Shown: positions 26,422 through 33,433, numbered from the stretch's first letter. The stretch: DNA of 42,894 nt from an uncultured Paraglaciecola sp. (GCF_937123705.1 NZ_CAKZKO010000044.1:1-42894), one strand, 5' to 3'. Translations and numbers: made by a program. The notes: a model not told the origin generated them from the sequence alone.

Positions 26422-26846
26422 GCCTCTTGCGCCTCTTCATCACTAACGTCTGCTACTGCAAGCGGTATGCCCTCATCGTTACCGTGGTGAATCACCGTGG
26501 TTTCTGACCATTTGGCAACGCGGCTTAGATAATACTCGATGGCTTTTTGGTTCATGTTATCCACATTCTTCATAAGCTTTCCGGCAACCATGGCAACGCC
26601 CTTTGCTCTTCCACGGTCGTATGCTTCGATCATATCGGGGCGATCAACCTGATAGGACATATAAGCGGATAGGCTCATATCAAGGCAGGCAGCAATTTGT
26701 GGCTTAGTTAGTCCGCGTGAGGCGTAAACCTCGATCTTGCCCAGATCAATATTACCGGCCTTGCTTGGCTTCCCCACTCCTCGCTTCTTTTTCGCGGTAG
26801 TCTTTGTTTTCTTTTTCGTACCTTTTGTAACTTTTTTTCCTGACAT
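26394..26846 (-). CDS. terS: Terminase small subunit
   Basis: A 150-aa protein immediately before TerL. A basic Lys-rich N-terminus (KGTKKKTKTTAKKKRGVG) is followed by a helix-turn-helix (GLTKPQIAACLDMSLSAYMS), then an oligomerisation region (GKLMKNVDNMNQKAIEYYLS) and an acidic C-terminus. This is the layout of small terminases, which bind pac/cos DNA. GAGGA lies 8 bases before ATG 26846. Confidence 0.88.
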   Translation of the reverse strand: MSGKKVTKGTKKKTKTTAKKKRGVGKPSKAGNIDLGKIEVYASRGLTKPQIAACLDMSLSAYMSYQVDRPDMIEAYDRGRAKGVAMVAGKLMKNVDNMNQKAIEYYLSRVAKWSETTVIHHGNDEGIPLAVADVSDEEAQEAWIKSMNPQ

Positions 26847-26955
26847 ATTCGCTATCCTCCGATTTACCCTCTAACGCTGCGATGAAGAACTCCTCAAACG
26901 CTATGCGGTGAAAGTTAGGCGGCTCGCCCTTTTTTTGTTCCAGTATGTTTTCCAT
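26752..26955 (-). CDS. Doubtful small ORF between methyltransferase and terS
   Basis: A 67-codon frame that fills the 68-base gap between the methyltransferase stop (26915) and terS start (26846) but overlaps both genes. The product is charged (KKSYKRYEKENKDYREKEAR at the C-terminus, overlapping the Lys-rich terS start). The ribosome site is weak. The C-terminal half may be only a shadow of the Lys-rich terS N-terminus. No family is recognised. Confidence 0.25.
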   Translation of the reverse strand: MENILEQKKGEPPNFHRIAFEEFFIAALEGKSEDSEYVRKKSYKRYEKENKDYREKEARSGEAKQGR

Positions 26956-28165
26956 TTTCTAACGTTGCCTTTTTGCCGGTGAAGTCCTCCCAGCGTTTTA
27001 CAATAACATCGCAATATTTAGGGTCGAGTTCCATGACCCGAGCCTTGCGTCCGTTCTTTTCTGCCGCAATGATGGTCGTTCCGGATCCGCCAAATAGATC
27101 AAGCACAATGCCGCCCTTTTTCGTATTGTTTAGCATTTGGTATTCGAAGAGAGCCACCGGCTTCATGGTGGGGTGTTCCTCGTTACGTGACGGCCGGTCG
27201 AACTCTAGCAAGGTCGTTTGTTTTCTATCGCTAGCCCATAAATGCGCGGCACCGGCTTTCCATCCGTACAGGCAAGGCTCATGCTTCCAGTGGTAGTCCT
27301 GTCGCCCCATAACCATGGTTTGCTTTACCCAGATCAAGCACTGGCGAACTTGCCACTCGATATCCGCACAGGCACCACGGAAGTTATACCCCTCCGAGTC
27401 CGCGTGCCAGATGTAGAAAACACCACCCTTTTTCATGAATTTATCAGCGCAGTTAAATGCCTGCTTTAAAAACTCCCTGAAGTTATCGTTGCTCATGGAG
27501 TCGTTCTCAATCGTCATGGCCTCTTTGGTTTTTCCTTCATAGGCCACGTTATATGGTGGATCGGTTAAAAGCATATCCGCTCGATCATTACCCATCAGTG
27601 CCTCGGCAAAAAGAACACCGGTGCTATCACCACACATAAGCCGGTGATCTCCAAGCAACCAAATGTCGCCTGTTTTTGTCTTTGGCTTTTTAGGCGGTTC
27701 CGGCACATCATCTTCATCGGTTAATCCATCCTCCGGCTCGTCATCAAGATAGCCTTTCAGTTCATCGTCATCGAATCCAACAACGCCAAGATCGAAATCA
27801 TCGGCCTGCAGCTGCTTTAATTCCTCGGCCAATAGCTGCTCATCCCAACCGGCATTTGAGGCGATCTTATTATCGGCAATCACCAGTGCGCGTTTTTGCG
27901 CCTCTGATAGCCCCTTTAGCACAATACAGGGCAAAGCCCCCATGCCAATCTTTCTTGCGGCCTCCAGCCTGCCGTGTCCGGCTATGATTTGATTCTTTGG
28001 GTCGATCAGTAATGGGTTGGTGAAACCGAAGTGCTTAATGCTGGCAATTATCTGCTCAATCTGCAGCGGGCTATGCGTCCGGCTATTGCGTGCGTATGGC
28101 TTCAGGTTTTCTAGTTTCACGCTCTTAAGCGTGGGTAATGTTTCTGTTTTCTCACTTCTTGACAT
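26915..28165 (-). CDS. ParB-like nuclease domain–DNA methyltransferase fusion
   Basis: A 416-aa two-domain protein. Residues ~10-105 are a ParB/Srx-like domain (KPYARNSRTHSPLQIEQIIA, GHGRLEAARKIGMGALP). A charged linker (~130-165) follows. Residues ~170-400 are a beta-group N6-adenine or N4-cytosine methyltransferase: motif IV TDPPYNVAYEG first, then WVKQTMVMGRQDYHWKHEP, NEEHPTMKPVALFEYQM and motif I LDLFGGSGTTIIAAE. The enzyme would modify phage DNA, likely against restriction. ParB-methyltransferase fusions are common in phages. It lies just upstream of terS. Confidence 0.92.
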   Translation of the reverse strand: MSRSEKTETLPTLKSVKLENLKPYARNSRTHSPLQIEQIIASIKHFGFTNPLLIDPKNQIIAGHGRLEAARKIGMGALPCIVLKGLSEAQKRALVIADNKIASNAGWDEQLLAEELKQLQADDFDLGVVGFDDDELKGYLDDEPEDGLTDEDDVPEPPKKPKTKTGDIWLLGDHRLMCGDSTGVLFAEALMGNDRADMLLTDPPYNVAYEGKTKEAMTIENDSMSNDNFREFLKQAFNCADKFMKKGGVFYIWHADSEGYNFRGACADIEWQVRQCLIWVKQTMVMGRQDYHWKHEPCLYGWKAGAAHLWASDRKQTTLLEFDRPSRNEEHPTMKPVALFEYQMLNNTKKGGIVLDLFGGSGTTIIAAEKNGRKARVMELDPKYCDVIVKRWEDFTGKKATLENGKHTGTKKGRAA

Positions 28166-28232
28166 AACTACATCCTAAGCCATTGGCCGCGTTTTGTCTA
28201 CTTTCCAATTAGAAAGCGTCCAATTATTGCTT

Positions 28233-28898
28233 TTATATTGCGCCATTTTTACGCTTCCACTCTCTTATTTTCCCAGTTGGAATAGGCACGTCAATCACTC
28301 CGGCCGAGCATAGTTGCCGTTGGTTTTGGAAAAATAAAGCGACCTCTTCGGGCGTTGGTGTTCCGACACATCCAAAGATATTAATTGATGACCAGCCGAT
28401 GCCATTGCCACCACCCTCGATCATTTGAGCCTGAACAAAGGCGACTGCATCGATGTAGGTTAAAAGGCTTTTTTCATATTTACCCCTCAAAGCTTCGGGG
28501 TAAATGGCTGATGTGTTTTTGAAATGCTGGATGTAAGAATCAACCATGCGCCTGATATTCTCCTCACGCTCCTGCCATTTTTGCTGGACAGTAATATACC
28601 CCTCACCGGTTTTGGCATATCCGTCTTTGGAGTAACGCTGTTTACGTGCCGACTGGCAAGCAGACATGGCTTCGCTTAATTTTGGAAAATATGTTTTATT
28701 TTGTCTTAGTATTTTTACGGCTTCTTTAAGCTCGTTGTTTGAGAACTCTGCAAGGTCTTCGACCCATGCCTCAATTTGGAAATCATTTAAGTTTTTGCTG
28801 TAGAGCTTTTCAACTGGATCAATAATATTTTCTTTGATTCGTTGGAAGTGTTTTAAGCTGTCGGCTTTTTCGTCACGGATAAAATCTGCTTGGTTCAT
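28233..28898 (-). CDS. Putative helicase-loader-like replication protein
   Basis: A 221-aa protein overlapping the DUF1376 gene by 4 bases (ATGA). The N-terminal part, LNDFQIEAWVEDLAEFSNNE then VKILRQNKTYFPKLSEAM, resembles the SPP1 G39P-type loader domain. The rest has a helical QQKWQEREENIRRMVDSYIQ segment and a C-terminal VDVPIPTGKIREWKRKNG-like tail. I infer a role in recruiting the host replicative helicase together with the neighbouring DUF1376 protein. The phage encodes no helicase or polymerase. Confidence 0.55.
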   Translation of the reverse strand: MNQADFIRDEKADSLKHFQRIKENIIDPVEKLYSKNLNDFQIEAWVEDLAEFSNNELKEAVKILRQNKTYFPKLSEAMSACQSARKQRYSKDGYAKTGEGYITVQQKWQEREENIRRMVDSYIQHFKNTSAIYPEALRGKYEKSLLTYIDAVAFVQAQMIEGGGNGIGWSSINIFGCVGTPTPEEVALFFQNQRQLCSAGVIDVPIPTGKIREWKRKNGAI

Positions 28899-29713
28899 GA
28901 CGCTTCTCCGTTTTCACGTTTCGCATCTTCGAGCATTTTTTGGTGGATCCTAGCAAACCTGTTTTCCCTCTCGCTTTCCGTTTCGACACCTGAAACTTTA
29001 GCAGAAGCTTCCGGCTCTGGCAACGGTTTTTCTCGATCGACTTTTGCTTGCATCACCGGCCGGTCAAAATACGACCACGATCCGATATCCTTGCCCTCCG
29101 ATTTTTCAATCACCGGAATGATGTCGAGTTCGGCATCGCAACCTGCAGCAATCCATTTTTTAATCGATGAGGTATTTGTCGGTTCGAGCCTTGGGTGAAT
29201 TTTGGTTCCTGCATCGAACACTTTTCTGAAGCTTGAATCATTAATATTAACGTGCGCGCCCGCGCTAACTCCACCATTACTTATATGTTCTGTTCTGTTC
29301 TGTTCAGCTTTCTGTTGGGTTTCCGCTTTTTTACCCACTGGGTTATTATCTTTATCTTTCGGTTTCTTAGGCCGTCCGCCTTTTTTTCCGTTTTTGCTCG
29401 ATTTTGTGATTCTGGAGCTGTGTTTTTCGAGGGTGTTTTCGCAAAAAGTGTGAATTAGATAACCCAGTGGGTTTTCGCTAGGTTTAAAGAATTTTACCAC
29501 ATCATCGCGTATCTCAATCCACTCCTCAACACCCACTCCTACGATCCTAGAAATTGCCAAATCGTTATCCAATATGGGGGCTTTTGTTTCAATATAATGG
29601 TCTATTAATCTGCGATATGCACCGTCCTGTTTGAGCGTTAAATGCTGCGTATCGCCCCTATAAATGGCTGGGTACCACTCGTAATAAAAGTGTCCTGTTT
29701 TGTCTTTTGGCAT
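28895..29713 (-). CDS. DUF1376 (YdaU-like) replication-associated protein
   Basis: A 272-aa protein starting at ATG 29713. The N-terminal ~100 residues, FYYEWYPAIYRGDTQHLTLK then GAYRRLIDHYIETKAPI, are DUF1376, often fused to or near phage replication initiators. The middle is Lys-rich and Gly-rich (SKNGKKGGRPKKPKDKDN). The C-terminal part (SSIKKWIAAGCDAELDIIPV, GSWSYFDRPVMQAKVD) is of the kind that follows DUF1376. It is preceded by a structured leader whose loop is complementary to its ribosome site (see regulatory entry). Confidence 0.8.
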   Translation of the reverse strand: MPKDKTGHFYYEWYPAIYRGDTQHLTLKQDGAYRRLIDHYIETKAPILDNDLAISRIVGVGVEEWIEIRDDVVKFFKPSENPLGYLIHTFCENTLEKHSSRITKSSKNGKKGGRPKKPKDKDNNPVGKKAETQQKAEQNRTEHISNGGVSAGAHVNINDSSFRKVFDAGTKIHPRLEPTNTSSIKKWIAAGCDAELDIIPVIEKSEGKDIGSWSYFDRPVMQAKVDREKPLPEPEASAKVSGVETESERENRFARIHQKMLEDAKRENGEAS

Positions 29714-29852
29714 GATTCATCCCTTTCTAAAAATCGTTGTCATCCCTAAAAAGTGACGGGGGATATCTATTCGGGATGAATAAATAGCGGTATGCCTACC
29801 GTCCCCCGCCTTGCCGATCCAATGGAGTAAAACCGGCAATTTCTTTGTTTCT
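29714..29852 (-). promoter_or_regulatory. Structured leader of the DUF1376 gene, possible ribosome-site switch
   Basis: This 139-base gap contains a branched structure: outer stem CGGGGGA/TCCCCCG (29757-29763 with 29802-29808), inner hairpins TATTC/GAATA (29768-29772 with 29778-29782) and CGGTA/TACCG (29788-29792 with 29797-29801), plus a flanking TTGCCG/CGGCAA pair (29811-29816 with 29834-29839). On the - strand, loop sequence ATTCATCCC (29781-29773) is a perfect complement of GGGATGAAT (29723-29715), the ribosome site one base before ATG 29713. A second GGGATGA copy (29746-29740) could compete. Confidence 0.45.
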
Positions 29853-29963
29853 TTAATCATTTATCTTTGCCCCTAGGCAAATAAAACTTGTCCTGAACCA
29901 ATACGCCAATCCAATAATTACCGCAAGCGAAAGGTCGAACAATTGCTGCTTTTGTGGTTTCAT
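29853..29963 (-). CDS. Small membrane protein, 36 aa
   Basis: Starts at ATG 29963, in an ATGA overlap with the stop of the preceding gene. The product has one hydrophobic segment (LFDLSLAVIIGLAYWF) and ends GAKIND. No family is recognised. The tight overlap and single clear membrane helix support translation; a short hydrophobic ORF by chance remains possible. Confidence 0.5.
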   Translation of the reverse strand: MKPQKQQLFDLSLAVIIGLAYWFRTSFICLGAKIND

Positions 29964-30367
29964 TTTCTCTTAACCCCCATGTAATTTAGCTTCGAATAAA
30001 TATCGGCCGGTTTGCGCTTAAAATGATTTGCGATGTCTATAACCGAATCACCTCTTTGATACATTTGCTTCATGAGTTCGGTATCGGCAGCGGTGTATCT
30101 CGATCGCTTTTTTCGCTCTTCCATATGGTCAGGTTCATCACCCAGACGCTTCTTTTTTATTGGAATAATAACTTCTGGCTCGATCTGGGTGGTTTTAATA
30201 TTTTCCGATTTTTCAGTGACCATGGCTTCTGCCCTCCCTATTTTTTCACCGGCTCTTGACTTCACACCGTCTACGATGCAATCGAGCGCGTGCAAGACAA
30301 TCGTGGGTGCATTTTGTCCTAAAATAAAGCCCCTAACGAGGCCGACATGGTAATCCTTAGCTTCCAT
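29960..30367 (-). CDS. Putative regulator with Myb/GcrA-like C-terminal HTH
   Basis: A 135-aa protein. The N-terminal ~45 residues (YHVGLVRGFILGQNAPTIVL) are helical. A Lys-rich linker (PIKKKRLGDEPDHMEERKKR) leads to a C-terminal ~45-residue helix-turn-helix of SANT/GcrA type: YTAADTELMKQMYQRGDSVI, then IANHFKRKPADIYSKLNYMG. It may bind DNA and act on early transcription. It lies after rusA (11-base overlap). Confidence 0.55.
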   Translation of the reverse strand: MEAKDYHVGLVRGFILGQNAPTIVLHALDCIVDGVKSRAGEKIGRAEAMVTEKSENIKTTQIEPEVIIPIKKKRLGDEPDHMEERKKRSRYTAADTELMKQMYQRGDSVIDIANHFKRKPADIYSKLNYMGVKRK

Positions 30368-30827
30368 TGTTTTCTCCAGTAAATAAAAATGGTTTAAATG
30401 TCATTATGGTGCCGGAACGACTCGAGTAATCCTTTGACGCGGTGAGCCGGACAATTTGGCTATCGTCTTCAAACAATATGCTGTTGCAGGCATCCAGCAC
30501 GAGCTTCGCGCAATTATCAACGTCTGGCTTTTTTGTGTGTGGCATTATACCGGTCAGTGCTTGATCGGCCTTTTTTTTCGAATAGCTTTTTGGTACCGGA
30601 AAATAAAACTTAAGGTCAACAGCTAGGGGGCAGCTATAAATTTTAATGCCATTCTCCAACATGAAGATACGCATCTCTTTGCGGATTCTTTTTTTCTCTG
30701 CAGCTGATTTCTCCGGATCATATGTTTGAACAAATGCGTTCTTGCCCCGACCTCTTATTGAGAAGCGTGGGCGACCCTGCGGAACAGGATCACCCACTAA
30801 AATAAAGCGACCTTCATTGGTTGCCAT
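30357..30827 (-). CDS. rusA: RusA-like Holliday junction resolvase
   Basis: A 156-aa protein; I choose ATG 30827 (MATNEGRF) because the longer frame runs into the GapR-like gene. Hallmarks: GDPVPQGRPRFSIRGRGKN, then KKPDVDNCAKLVLDACNSIL and FEDDSQIVRLTASKDYS. The conserved Asp residues in the PDVDN and FEDD motifs are the metal-binding catalytic site of RusA. It resolves branched DNA from recombination and packaging, fitting the YqaJ/RecT pair. Confidence 0.9.
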   Translation of the reverse strand: MATNEGRFILVGDPVPQGRPRFSIRGRGKNAFVQTYDPEKSAAEKKRIRKEMRIFMLENGIKIYSCPLAVDLKFYFPVPKSYSKKKADQALTGIMPHTKKPDVDNCAKLVLDACNSILFEDDSQIVRLTASKDYSSRSGTIMTFKPFLFTGENNGS

Positions 30828-30828
30828 A

Positions 30829-31170
30829 TTATTTACCGACCGCTTCTTTGGCCTCGTCCGTAGCACCGGACGCTTGCTTGAATAATGGAAGGTCTGAGCA
30901 GATTTCCACATATTCTTTGGTTGCACGCTCTACCTCTGTGGCAGATTGGCGTTGCTCCATGCTGGAGCGCAGAGTCTTTACCGCCTTGCGAATCGAAGTC
31001 TTTAAAAAGCCAGATTTCTTTGCTTCGTTAAGTAGATCCTTCTGGCGGCCTCCAATATTCTCGCGGTCAATTTCCATCTGAGTGAAACGCTCAACATATT
31101 TGCGTAGCTCCTCGTCAGAGTTGTGACCCTTCATGGATTGTTGTTTTACTAGTTCATGGCTTTTGCTCAT
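30829..31170 (-). CDS. GapR/DUF2312-like DNA-binding protein
   Basis: A 113-aa protein. RKYVERFTQMEIDRENIGGR then KDLLNEAKKSGFLKTSIRKA resembles the DUF2312 core of GapR, an alphaproteobacterial nucleoid protein that binds overtwisted DNA. The helical pattern and the (N/S)EAK(K/S)xGF motif are the best evidence. The C-terminus is longer and diverged from GapR. It may help phage replication or interfere with the host nucleoid. It is the main hint of an alphaproteobacterial host. Confidence 0.6.
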   Translation of the reverse strand: MSKSHELVKQQSMKGHNSDEELRKYVERFTQMEIDRENIGGRQKDLLNEAKKSGFLKTSIRKAVKTLRSSMEQRQSATEVERATKEYVEICSDLPLFKQASGATDEAKEAVGK

Positions 31171-31240
31171 GGTTATTACCTTTCAATAAAATGCCGCTAA
31201 TTTGAGTTGGCCAGCAGCGGTACCAATGACGATTTATATA

Positions 31241-31354
31241 CTAAGGCTTGGCAAAAACAAAGAATGCAAAGAACAGGAAAATCCCGCCCCATAGCTTTTC
31301 CTTTGAGAGAAAGCACATAACAGCCAATAGCATCCAAAACTGAATCCAGATCAT
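31241..31354 (-). CDS. Small membrane protein, 37 aa
   Basis: Starts at ATG 31354, overlapping the Fic gene stop as ATGA. The product has two hydrophobic segments (WIQFWMLLAVMCFL and GIFLFFAFFVFA) joined by a short SKEKLWG turn. No family is recognised. It could be a small two-helix membrane protein, for example one that acts on the host membrane. The coupling to the Fic gene makes translation likely. Confidence 0.55.
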   Translation of the reverse strand: MIWIQFWMLLAVMCFLSKEKLWGGIFLFFAFFVFAKP

Positions 31355-31872
31355 AGCTCTACCCTTTCATGTTGGAGTGATTGATAATACCAAGTGTGAA
31401 GGAAACCAAGCGGTGCTGAACGCATCATCCAAAGCCAGATCATACGACCAGACCGGCCGTTGCAATCCATAAATGGGTGGATGGCTTCATATTCCTTGTG
31501 GGCTTGATAGGCGTTTATTGTTTTATCCGGATCCGTGCCGCAATAATTGATACGCGCCAGAAGGTTCTCGAGTTTATTGCGAAGCAACGCTCCACCGATG
31601 GGCGGTATGTAATCACCAACGCGCACGTCCATTCCCCATTGATCGCGCAGCTTTGCGTCCGGCTGGTGAACCGAAATAAAACGCTCGATGTCCGGTATTG
31701 TAATAAATTGCAAATCCATGAATCTGCGGTGCTCCATTATTTGCTCGTCAGTAGCAGCATCCTTAATACCTTCGATCCGGTTGCTCTCATCGATGAATCT
31801 CAATATTTTTAATGCCTCATTCGAAGCAGCCAATGCCTCGGATAGCGTTTTGAGGTTCTTGTTATCTGACAT
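31351..31872 (-). CDS. Fic family protein (class II-like, self-inhibited type)
   Basis: A 173-aa protein; I choose ATG 31872 (MSDNKNLK), overlapping the XRE gene by 11 bases. The Fic core has flap GDYIPPIGGALLRNKLENLL and the active-site loop HPFMDCNGRSGR, versus the canonical HxFx(D/E)GNGRxxR. The first Gly of GNGR is Cys here. An N-terminal ESNRIEGI fits the inhibitory motif (S/T)xxxE(G/N), so the protein would be self-inhibited. Fic enzymes usually transfer AMP to target proteins. Only ~32 residues follow the active site. Coexpression with the XRE regulator resembles a toxin-regulator pair. Confidence 0.85.
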   Translation of the reverse strand: MSDNKNLKTLSEALAASNEALKILRFIDESNRIEGIKDAATDEQIMEHRRFMDLQFITIPDIERFISVHQPDAKLRDQWGMDVRVGDYIPPIGGALLRNKLENLLARINYCGTDPDKTINAYQAHKEYEAIHPFMDCNGRSGRMIWLWMMRSAPLGFLHTWYYQSLQHERVEL

Positions 31873-32092
31873 AATCACCCCGCTGCTCCGGTGTGCATAG
31901 CTGCAGCTGCTCTGCCCAGTCCCAATAAGTGACCTTGCCGTTTGAAAGCTCGTAAATGTCCATGACATCGCGCAAAGACGGCTCTGCTTTGCCGTTTTTT
32001 AGCTGGCTTAGGCGATGTTGCGTAATCCCCAGCTGCTCGGACACCCATTTTTGCGTGCGGCCTGTTTCCTTTAACCATTCGTTTATTTTCAT
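31862..32092 (-). CDS. XRE-family (Cro/CI-like) regulator
   Basis: A 76-aa protein starting at ATG 32092 with AAGGAG 6 bases upstream. Helix-turn-helix: TQKWVSEQLGITQHRLSQLK, followed by NGKAEPSLRDVMDIYELSNG, typical of small Cro/CI-type repressors. It is the first leftward gene of the divergent switch and probably binds the inverted repeats at 32140-32159 and 32194-32215. It may also act as the partner of the Fic protein. Confidence 0.85.
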   Translation of the reverse strand: MKINEWLKETGRTQKWVSEQLGITQHRLSQLKNGKAEPSLRDVMDIYELSNGKVTYWDWAEQLQLCTPEQRGDYVR

Positions 32093-32119
32093 ATGTCGCT
32101 CCTTTTCTTTTGACCTTGG

Positions 32120-32149
32120 ATTATACCCACACTAATTTTAATAAAGCAA
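32120..32149 (-). promoter_or_regulatory. Leftward promoter of the XRE-fic operon
   Basis: On the - strand, TTGCTT (32149-32144) and a perfect TATAAT (32125-32120), 18 bases apart. The -35 overlaps the operator-like repeat at 32140-32159. Confidence 0.65.
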
Positions 32150-32159
32150 CATCTTTATT
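32140..32159. promoter_or_regulatory. Candidate operator overlapping the leftward -35
   Basis: Perfect inverted repeat AATAAAG-CAACAT-CTTTATT (7-bp arms, 6-base centre), covering the leftward -35. Probable site for the XRE regulator or another repressor. Confidence 0.5.
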
Positions 32160-32182
32160 TGTAATTATCTTCATTTATCTGG

Positions 32183-32211
32183 TTGACTAGGCAAACAATA
32201 ATCTATAGTAT
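32183..32211 (+). promoter_or_regulatory. Rightward early promoter
   Basis: TTGACT (32183-32188) and TAGTAT (32206-32211), 17 bases apart. A shifted reading (TATAGT, 15-base spacer) is less good. It drives the + strand operon starting at 32256. Confidence 0.65.
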
Positions 32212-32215
32212 TGTT
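32194..32215. promoter_or_regulatory. Candidate operator overlapping the rightward -10
   Basis: Perfect inverted repeat AACAATA-ATCTATAG-TATTGTT (7-bp arms, 8-base centre) across the rightward -10. The arms differ from those of the leftward site, so one protein may not bind both equally. Confidence 0.5.
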
Positions 32216-32255
32216 CATGCCAGCGAATAAACCCCTAAAGAAAGGAACCAATAAA

Positions 32256-32546
32256 ATGGCACAGAAACTACACACATACAAAGATACTCGCAAAAAAAAC
32301 GGATGGATTAGCGGAGTTGTAAACGGCTTAGAATACGAGGCTAAGGTTTATGACGAGGTTAGCGAATATGGAATAAATAGCTGCCGAGTTAGCAAGCTTC
32401 GTGTCGTAGACAAAAGCACCCCAATATACAATTACGACAGGGGCTTGGATTTCAACAACGCCAACGAGTACCAAATGGCGGACATTAACCTTTTACTGGC
32501 ATGGCTTAATAACCTTGAACCAGTATTTGAAACCGAGGAGGCTTAA
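32256..32546 (+). CDS. Conserved phage early protein (DUF7678-like)
   Basis: A 96-aa protein; ATG 32256 has AAAGGAA upstream, while an earlier TTG at 32211 would lie inside the promoter. Sequence WISGVVNGLEYEAKVYDEVS, then EYGINSCRVSKLRV and NYDRGLDFN matches a small phage family (pattern: GW-sG-VnGL-feAKVYDE-SeyGI). Function unknown to me. First gene of the rightward operon. Confidence 0.75.
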   Translation: MAQKLHTYKDTRKKNGWISGVVNGLEYEAKVYDEVSEYGINSCRVSKLRVVDKSTPIYNYDRGLDFNNANEYQMADINLLLAWLNNLEPVFETEEA

Positions 32547-32548
32547 TC

Positions 32549-32704
32549 ATGAAAATATTAGAGCAAATAGCAAAAGAGCATCTTTTCGTAGAAACCCTTG
32601 AAACACAAAACTCTGATTCACTAGATTTTCACGACCTTTCGGTTGAGTCTATAAAGGCGGCACTAGAGGCTGCATATAAAGCAGGCAAAGCGGGGGCAAA
32701 ATAA
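32549..32704 (+). CDS. Small DUF6900-like protein
   Basis: A 51-aa protein starting at ATG 32549. The motif IAKEHLFVETLETQNSDSLD then FHDLSVESIKAALEAAYKAG matches a small phage family (pattern HL-vETLETr-SDSLDFHe-aVwslkaALeaAy-aG). Function unknown. TAATG overlap with the next gene. Confidence 0.75.
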   Translation: MKILEQIAKEHLFVETLETQNSDSLDFHDLSVESIKAALEAAYKAGKAGAK

Positions 32705-32973
32705 TGACTAACAAGATCGATGAGATACACAAAACCCAACGCGCTGTATTTGATGCCTTTGGCCAGCGTGTCGAGGTAGAAACCCGCGAGCGCGGATGGA
32801 ACAGCAAAGACATGGGGGAGGCCAGAGATAACTACGAAGCGGCCGTTAACCTGTATCGCTCGAAATATGGCATGGAGCCGGAATATGGTGAGCGAGAAGA
32901 GCTTTTTACTTTTCCACTAAAACAAGCAACAACAACGCGGGTGATGATCATCTGCGGATCCAAGGAGGGATAA
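32704..32973 (+). CDS. Hypothetical early protein
   Basis: An 89-aa soluble protein that I do not recognise. The first 60 residues are charged and helical (RAVFDAFGQRVEVETRERGW, then ARDNYEAAVNLYRSKYG); the end holds FPLKQATTTRVMIICGSKEG. Starts in TAATG overlap with the DUF6900-like gene. Confidence 0.65.
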   Translation: MTNKIDEIHKTQRAVFDAFGQRVEVETRERGWNSKDMGEARDNYEAAVNLYRSKYGMEPEYGEREELFTFPLKQATTTRVMIICGSKEG

Positions 32974-32977
32974 AACC

Positions 32978-33187
32978 ATGAGTATAGAATTTTCAAGAGA
33001 AACAAAGCAATACGAATACACCGATTCAAAGCTAAGAACTTTCATAAGCATGGCCATCGGCCTAGTGTTCGTGATGTGCCTTTTGTTTGGCACCATGCAG
33101 ATCGTAAAGCACATAGGCATGAAGGTTGGCGCAAAGGGTTATGTTGAGGATGCGCGGCCGGTATGGCTGCAGGAGCTAGACCAATGA
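32978..33187 (+). CDS. Single-TM hypothetical protein
   Basis: A 69-aa protein with one membrane helix at about residues 22-44 (TFISMAIGLVFVMCLLFGTM). The short N-terminus is charged and the C-terminus (~25 aa) hydrophilic. Not recognised. The stop overlaps the next start (ATGA). Confidence 0.65.
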   Translation: MSIEFSRETKQYEYTDSKLRTFISMAIGLVFVMCLLFGTMQIVKHIGMKVGAKGYVEDARPVWLQELDQ

Positions 33188-33423
33188 ATCACACACCCGC
33201 ACCATGGGTTCAGGCAGACAGCCAACCCCTTCTTGTTTTTCGGGACAGTATGGGTGTTATTGACACCAACAGCCCAGTAGCTCGATGCGTAAATGAGGTC
33301 GATGCTCGATTGATTTCGCTCGCGCCAGAAATGCTTTGCCTTCTACGCGATGTTCACTCGCTAATAGACGATGATCAGATGAGGCAGCGCGTGGGTGAAA
33401 TGATAATTAATGCAACAACATAG
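33184..33423 (+). CDS. Conserved small phage protein (APEML motif)
   Basis: A 79-aa protein starting at ATG 33184, within the stop of the previous gene. MNHTPAPW at the start, then NEVDARLISLAPEMLCLLRD matches a widespread small phage protein pattern (THTPGPW ... NArLIaaAPemLeaL). Function unknown. Confidence 0.7.
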   Translation: MNHTPAPWVQADSQPLLVFRDSMGVIDTNSPVARCVNEVDARLISLAPEMLCLLRDVHSLIDDDQMRQRVGEMIINATT

Positions 33424-33433
33424 GAGTAATAAA

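Noticed and set aside
31171..31240. CCGCT/AGCGG inverted repeat before the GapR-like gene
   Set aside because: A 5-bp stem with a ~17-base loop and no clean T-run; within what chance would give.
31862..32211. Classical lysogeny module (CI/Cro with integrase)
   Set aside because: An XRE regulator and divergent promoters exist, but there is no integrase, excisionase or attachment-site-like repeat that I can see.
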